Source: Cloacibacterium sp047601505
GTDB lineage: Bacteria; Bacteroidota; Bacteroidia; Flavobacteriales; Weeksellaceae
NCBI RefSeq assembly: GCF_047601505.1
Contig: NZ_JASGJD010000001.1
Span: 3,100,001-3,164,000 of the forward strand
Direction of reading: 5' to 3'
Length of the DNA stretch: 64,000 nucleotides
Shown one piece after another: positions 60,686-64,000 of this stretch. The position numbers were made by a program, and so were the translations under genes. The notes beneath the pieces were generated by a model. It ran no database searches. It was not told the DNA's origin and saw only the letters and a list, made by a program, of their open reading frames with translations. Position 1 is the first letter of the stretch. Every line of letters begins with the position of its first letter.

Positions 60686-61708
60686 TTAATACTTAAAAAG
60701 TACACTTCCCCAAGTGAAACCACTACCAAAAGCAGTAAGACAAACCAAGTCTCCTTTTTTCACTTTTCCTTCGTCTAGCGCTTCGCAAAGTGCAATTGGA
60801 ATAGATGCTGCGGTAGTGTTACCATATTTTTGGATGTTATTGAAAACTTTTTCGTCCGGCAATCCCATTTTTTGTTGTACAAACTGAGAAATCCTAAGAT
60901 TTGCCTGATGCGGAATAAACATATCCAAATCTTCTGGTTTTTTGCCTGCTTTGTTTAAAGCTTCCATCAAACTTTCTGGAAATCTGGTTACCGCGTGTTT
61001 GAAAACGAAATTTCCATTCATCAAAGGATAAAGCATATCTTTGGTAATCGCTTCTGGTTCGGTAAGCAATCTATCTGACCAACCGTATTTAGTTCCGCCA
61101 AATTTCACTGCTAATTCTTCGGCATATTTTCCTTCAGAATGTAGATTAATAGCAAGAATTCCTTCTTCGTTTTCATCTTCTGTAGCTGATAAAATTACCG
61201 CTCCTGCTCCATCACCAAAAATTACGGAAACTCCTCTGCCTTCATCAGAAAAATCTAACCCAAAAGAGTGAATTTCTGCTCCTACCACCAAAATATTTTT
61301 GTAAGTTCCGGCTTTAATAAAAGCATCTGCAACACTCATAGAATATACAAAACCAGAACATTGGTTTCTAACATCTAAAGCGCCAATGGTATCGCAACCT
61401 AATAAATCTTGCAAAACAACTCCACTTCCTGGGAAATAATAATCTGGACTAAGCGTAGCGAAAACGATAAAATCTATATCTTTAGCCGTAAGATTTGCTT
61501 TTTCTAAAGCTTTTTCGGCTGCTCTTTTAGCATAAACTGCGGTAGTTTCTTCGCTATCAATTCTGTTTTTTCTGTGTCTACGTTCTTTTATACCTGTTCT
61601 TTCGGTAATCCATTCGTCGTTTGTAGTCATCAACTTAGAAAGGTCATCATTAGTTACTACATTATCAGGAACATAATAACCATAACCTTTTATTATACTC
61701 TTAATCAT
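60686..61708 (-). CDS. fabH: 3-oxoacyl-ACP synthase III family protein (KAS III)
   Basis: 340 residues from the ATG at 61708 (MIKSIIKGYGYYVPDN). An in-frame ATG at 61735 would add nine residues and overlap the -7 box. The thiolase-fold catalytic triad is complete: Cys117 in VRNQCSGFVYS, His in PHQANLRI and Asn in YGNTTAAS. FabH condenses acetyl- or branched-acyl-CoA with malonyl-ACP to start fatty acid chains. It is not next to plsX/rpmF, where the housekeeping fabH usually sits, so it may be a second KAS III with another substrate. Single gene with its own terminator. Confidence 0.88.
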   Translation of the reverse strand: MIKSIIKGYGYYVPDNVVTNDDLSKLMTTNDEWITERTGIKERRHRKNRIDSEETTAVYAKRAAEKALEKANLTAKDIDFIVFATLSPDYYFPGSGVVLQDLLGCDTIGALDVRNQCSGFVYSMSVADAFIKAGTYKNILVVGAEIHSFGLDFSDEGRGVSVIFGDGAGAVILSATEDENEEGILAINLHSEGKYAEELAVKFGGTKYGWSDRLLTEPEAITKDMLYPLMNGNFVFKHAVTRFPESLMEALNKAGKKPEDLDMFIPHQANLRISQFVQQKMGLPDEKVFNNIQKYGNTTAASIPIALCEALDEGKVKKGDLVCLTAFGSGFTWGSVLFKY

Positions 61709-61732
61709 AAAGTTTTTAAAATTTTGAGGGTA

Positions 61733-61740
61733 CAAAAATA
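61733..61740 (-). promoter_or_regulatory. Predicted -7 box of the KAS III gene
   Basis: Minus-strand TATTTTTG, about 25 bp before the chosen ATG. No -33 TTTG at the usual spacing. Confidence 0.4.
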
Positions 61741-61881
61741 AGACTTTATTTTAAACATAATAATATAAATACATTCTGATTGGCTACAATTCTTTGTAAT
61801 CCCGATAAATACGAGGCTTTATAAAATTTCAGTATTTAAAGAAATTTGTTGCAATCTCTTTTTACTTTCTGGTTTTTAATT

Positions 61882-61889
61882 TATTTTTG
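61882..61889 (+). promoter_or_regulatory. Predicted -7 box of corA
   Basis: TATTTTTG fits TAnnTTTG and lies 17 bp before the ATG. No clear -33 box. Confidence 0.4.
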
Positions 61890-61906
61890 ATAAAATTTAA
61901 AAAAAT

Positions 61907-62809
61907 ATGCCGGCAAATCTTATTTTCGAAACAGAAAAATTCAAATGGATAGATGTTTTGGATTTACAAATAGAAGAAATAAGAAATATTTCTGCTGAAT
62001 ACGATATTAATCATCTTTTATTAGAAGACTGTATAGACCCAAATCACTTGCCAAAATTTGAAGATTTAGGAGATTTGAAATTTCTTTTAACCAGAGTTAA
62101 TACCAACACCGAAAGACTAAACCTCAATACCATAAGTGATGTAAGCACCAAATTGGGGATTTTTCTTAAAGATAATCTTATCCTGACGGTTCACAGAATA
62201 GAAAATGATGTGGTTTCAAAACTTTTGAAAGACCTGAAAGAAGGCAAAATTAACGATGTAAATCCTTATAAAATAGTGCTAGAATTGGCTCAAAATATTT
62301 TTAAATCTTATGAAGAAGAAAACCTCATCTTGCTAGAACAAATGGAAAGAATGGAGAACGAAATTTTTATGAAAAACATCTCTAATGCTACTCAAATTAA
62401 AAGATTATACCGATTTAAAAGAAAAGTTGGACTCAACCAAAAAGTACTGAATCTGTCTTCGGAATGGGTGAATTCTTTTGACAAATTACCTTTAGAAGCC
62501 GTAGAAATTAAAGACTTGAAAGACAGCTACAAAGATTCTTTGAGTGATTACGACCATCTTACCATCCAAACTGCCAACCTTATTAGTATGTATCTTGCTT
62601 TGTCTGACCAAAAAGCTAACCAAGTAATGAAAATGCTCGCTATTTATTCGGTTTATTTTCTTCCTATAACTTTTATTGCTGGTTTATACGGAATGAATTT
62701 TAAATTCATGCCAGAGTTAGAGCATCCTTACGGTTATTTTGCAACGCTTGGCGTTATGGTTTTAATTGTGATTATAACTTTTATCTATTTCAGAAGAAAA
62801 AAATGGTAA
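61907..62809 (+). CDS. corA: CorA-family magnesium transporter
   Basis: 300 residues. A large cytoplasmic N-terminal domain has long helices (NLILLEQMERMENEIFMKNIS and DHLTIQTANLISMYLALSDQKANQVMKML, the latter read in two parts). Two C-terminal membrane helices follow: the first ends in the selectivity motif YGMNF (ITFIAGLYGMNFKFMPE), and the second is LGVMVLIVIITFIYF before a basic tail RRKKW. CorA pentamers admit Mg and also Co or Ni. The loop between helices keeps the acidic MPELEHP segment. The assignment is secure; the ion preference is not. Confidence 0.93.
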   Translation: MPANLIFETEKFKWIDVLDLQIEEIRNISAEYDINHLLLEDCIDPNHLPKFEDLGDLKFLLTRVNTNTERLNLNTISDVSTKLGIFLKDNLILTVHRIENDVVSKLLKDLKEGKINDVNPYKIVLELAQNIFKSYEEENLILLEQMERMENEIFMKNISNATQIKRLYRFKRKVGLNQKVLNLSSEWVNSFDKLPLEAVEIKDLKDSYKDSLSDYDHLTIQTANLISMYLALSDQKANQVMKMLAIYSVYFLPITFIAGLYGMNFKFMPELEHPYGYFATLGVMVLIVIITFIYFRRKKW

Positions 62810-62811
62810 AT

Positions 62812-62842
62812 AAAAAAAGACATCGAGTTGATGTCTTTTTTT
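62812..62842. terminator. Bidirectional terminator between corA and the efflux gene
   Basis: AAAAAAAGACATC (62812-62824) and GATGTCTTTTTTT (62830-62842), a perfect 13-bp stem with a five-base loop and T runs on both strands. Confidence 0.85.
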
Positions 62843-62849
62843 TAATATT

Positions 62850-64000
62850 TTAATGCATTGCTTCGCTTAAATCGATAGTTTCGCCGCCTTTTTTATTTTT
62901 AATGAAAAGAATAAAAGGAATGCAAAACAAGAACATTAATCCTAAATAAAGGAAAACATCCATATAAGCCAAAACGGTAGATTGTTTCATTACTGATAAA
63001 TCTAAAATTTTATAAGCCGAACCCAAAGCTTGGTCGGGAGTCATTCCTTTTGCTACAAAAGAAGCTTTAAGACCCGCAATTCTTTGCTGAACGTTTAGAC
63101 TATTCACATCTAATTTCGCCACCATATCATTTCTATAAAACATACTTTTATTAGCGATAAAAGTGGTAATAGCTGCAACTCCGAATGAACCTCCCAATTG
63201 TCTCATCATCCCCGTAAAAGCCGCTCCTTGACCAATCTGAGGACCTTTTAAAGTACTTAATGAAAGTGATGTAATAGGAATAAACAACAATCCTAAACCT
63301 GCTCCTCTTACGATAAGCATCCAAAAGAAAGCATCTTTTCCGGTGTCTGGAGTTAACAATTTATAACCCCAAAAACTATAAATAAAGAAGATAAACAATC
63401 CTAAAGAAACTAAAATTTGTTGTTTCGCACCTCTCGTTAATAATTTACCAATAATTGGCATCATAAAAGCAGTTGTAAGCGCTGCTGGAATCATCAAAGC
63501 ACCAGACTGAAGCGCCGTCCATCCAAGAATACTCTGCGTATAAAGCGGAATAATAAAGGTAGAACCATACAACCCAAATCCTAAGATAAAAGACATAACG
63601 GTACCAATTCTAAGATTTCCGTTTTTTAATACCCTGAGTTCTACAATTGGGAATTTATACGTTAATTCTCTCCAAAGAAAAAGAATAAAACCAAAGAACG
63701 AAACTATAGTTAATGTAAGAATTACTTTACTTTCAAACCAATCATCTTCGTGACCTCTTTCTAAAATATATTGTAACGAACCTACTGTAATTGCCAATAA
63801 GAAAATTCCAAGCCAATCTACTTCGCTGGCAGATTTTTTCTCAGAAAATTTAGGACTTCTTACAAACTGAAGCGTCAACAAAGTTGCTACAATCCCAATT
63901 GGAATATTAATATAAAAAATGAATGGCCAACTGTAATTATCAACAATATAACCTCCTAATGGCGGACCAAGCGTAGGACCAATAATTACTCCTAAACCAT
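62850..64000 (-). CDS. DHA2-family MFS efflux transporter (EmrB/QacA type), 5' end outside the window (partial)
   Basis: The frame is open from the stop at 62850 to the right edge, giving 382 residues of the C-terminal portion. The start lies beyond base 64000; the internal ATG at 63881 is not the start. At the edge, GPTLGPPLGGYIVDNYSWPF is the DHA2 motif C followed by the characteristic W-P/R-F-I-F-Y-I-N-I-P segment. About ten membrane helices follow, including PIGIVATLLTLQFV and AGLGLLFIPITSLSLSTL, and the tail is IKNKKGGETIDLSEAMH. EmrB proteins work with an EmrA membrane-fusion protein and an outer-membrane factor; those genes would be to the right. Substrate unknown. Confidence 0.92.
   Translation of the reverse strand, partial: GLGVIIGPTLGPPLGGYIVDNYSWPFIFYINIPIGIVATLLTLQFVRSPKFSEKKSASEVDWLGIFLLAITVGSLQYILERGHEDDWFESKVILTLTIVSFFGFILFLWRELTYKFPIVELRVLKNGNLRIGTVMSFILGFGLYGSTFIIPLYTQSILGWTALQSGALMIPAALTTAFMMPIIGKLLTRGAKQQILVSLGLFIFFIYSFWGYKLLTPDTGKDAFFWMLIVRGAGLGLLFIPITSLSLSTLKGPQIGQGAAFTGMMRQLGGSFGVAAITTFIANKSMFYRNDMVAKLDVNSLNVQQRIAGLKASFVAKGMTPDQALGSAYKILDLSVMKQSTVLAYMDVFLYLGLMFLFCIPFILFIKNKKGGETIDLSEAMH

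Overview
The window is ordinary chromosome from a low-GC member of the Bacteroidota, most likely family Weeksellaceae (Chryseobacterium/Cloacibacterium group). The evidence is the gliding genes gldF and gldG, TonB and beta-barrel outer-membrane proteins whose signal peptides end in ...NAQ or ...FSQ, a single-chain type PurL, a fused GAF/PAS kinase, and promoters of the Bacteroidota type (TTTG, about 19 bases, TAnnTTTG) in place of -35/-10 boxes. The genus is inferred from protein style only. No rRNA, tRNA, CRISPR array, transposase, integrase or phage gene was seen.

Layout. 1-6 kb: a truncated multi-PAS histidine kinase, a small DMT transporter, and a porin / Dabb / cupin operon. 6-8.4 kb: a divergent OmpR-type response regulator and histidine kinase; the shared intergenic region carries six 11-bp direct repeats. 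8.4-14 kb: a cold-shock-domain protein behind a long leader, ffh, two outer-membrane barrels, phoH, and a SAM hydroxide adenosyltransferase family gene. 14-18 kb: a HemJ-like gene, then gldF, a secreted transglutaminase-like protein and gldG. 18-32 kb: small secreted or hypothetical genes, kbl, dacB, priA, proline dehydrogenase, a TonB receptor, aroB and two tandem barrel paralogues. 32-40 kb: purB, purL, purC and purF on the minus strand, with purL split by a +1 frameshift. 40-46 kb: SDR, aldehyde dehydrogenase, a small membrane protein, a VanW-domain protein, a thioredoxin-like protein, a lipid A acyltransferase-like protein, a glycosyltransferase and a DEDDh exonuclease. 46-64 kb: apaG, sucB/sucA, an SRPBCC protein, glgC/glgA/glgB, ppdK, a KAS III gene, corA and a truncated DHA2-family efflux gene.

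Pathways. Central carbon is represented by 2-oxoglutarate dehydrogenase E1 and E2, pyruvate phosphate dikinase and a full glycogen synthesis set (glgB, glgA, glgC). Purine synthesis has four clustered genes. Envelope functions (PBP4, lipid A acyltransferase, glycosyltransferase, porins, barrels, gliding ABC transporter) are scattered.

The least expected signals are non-coding. They are: (i) a periodic 11-bp operator-like array between the two-component system and the porin operon; (ii) a family of degenerate 7-bp-period tandem repeats in at least six gaps; and (iii) a roughly 30-bp interspersed repeat found once between genes and once in frame inside the interdomain linker of sucB. No complete novel defence or mobile system was found.
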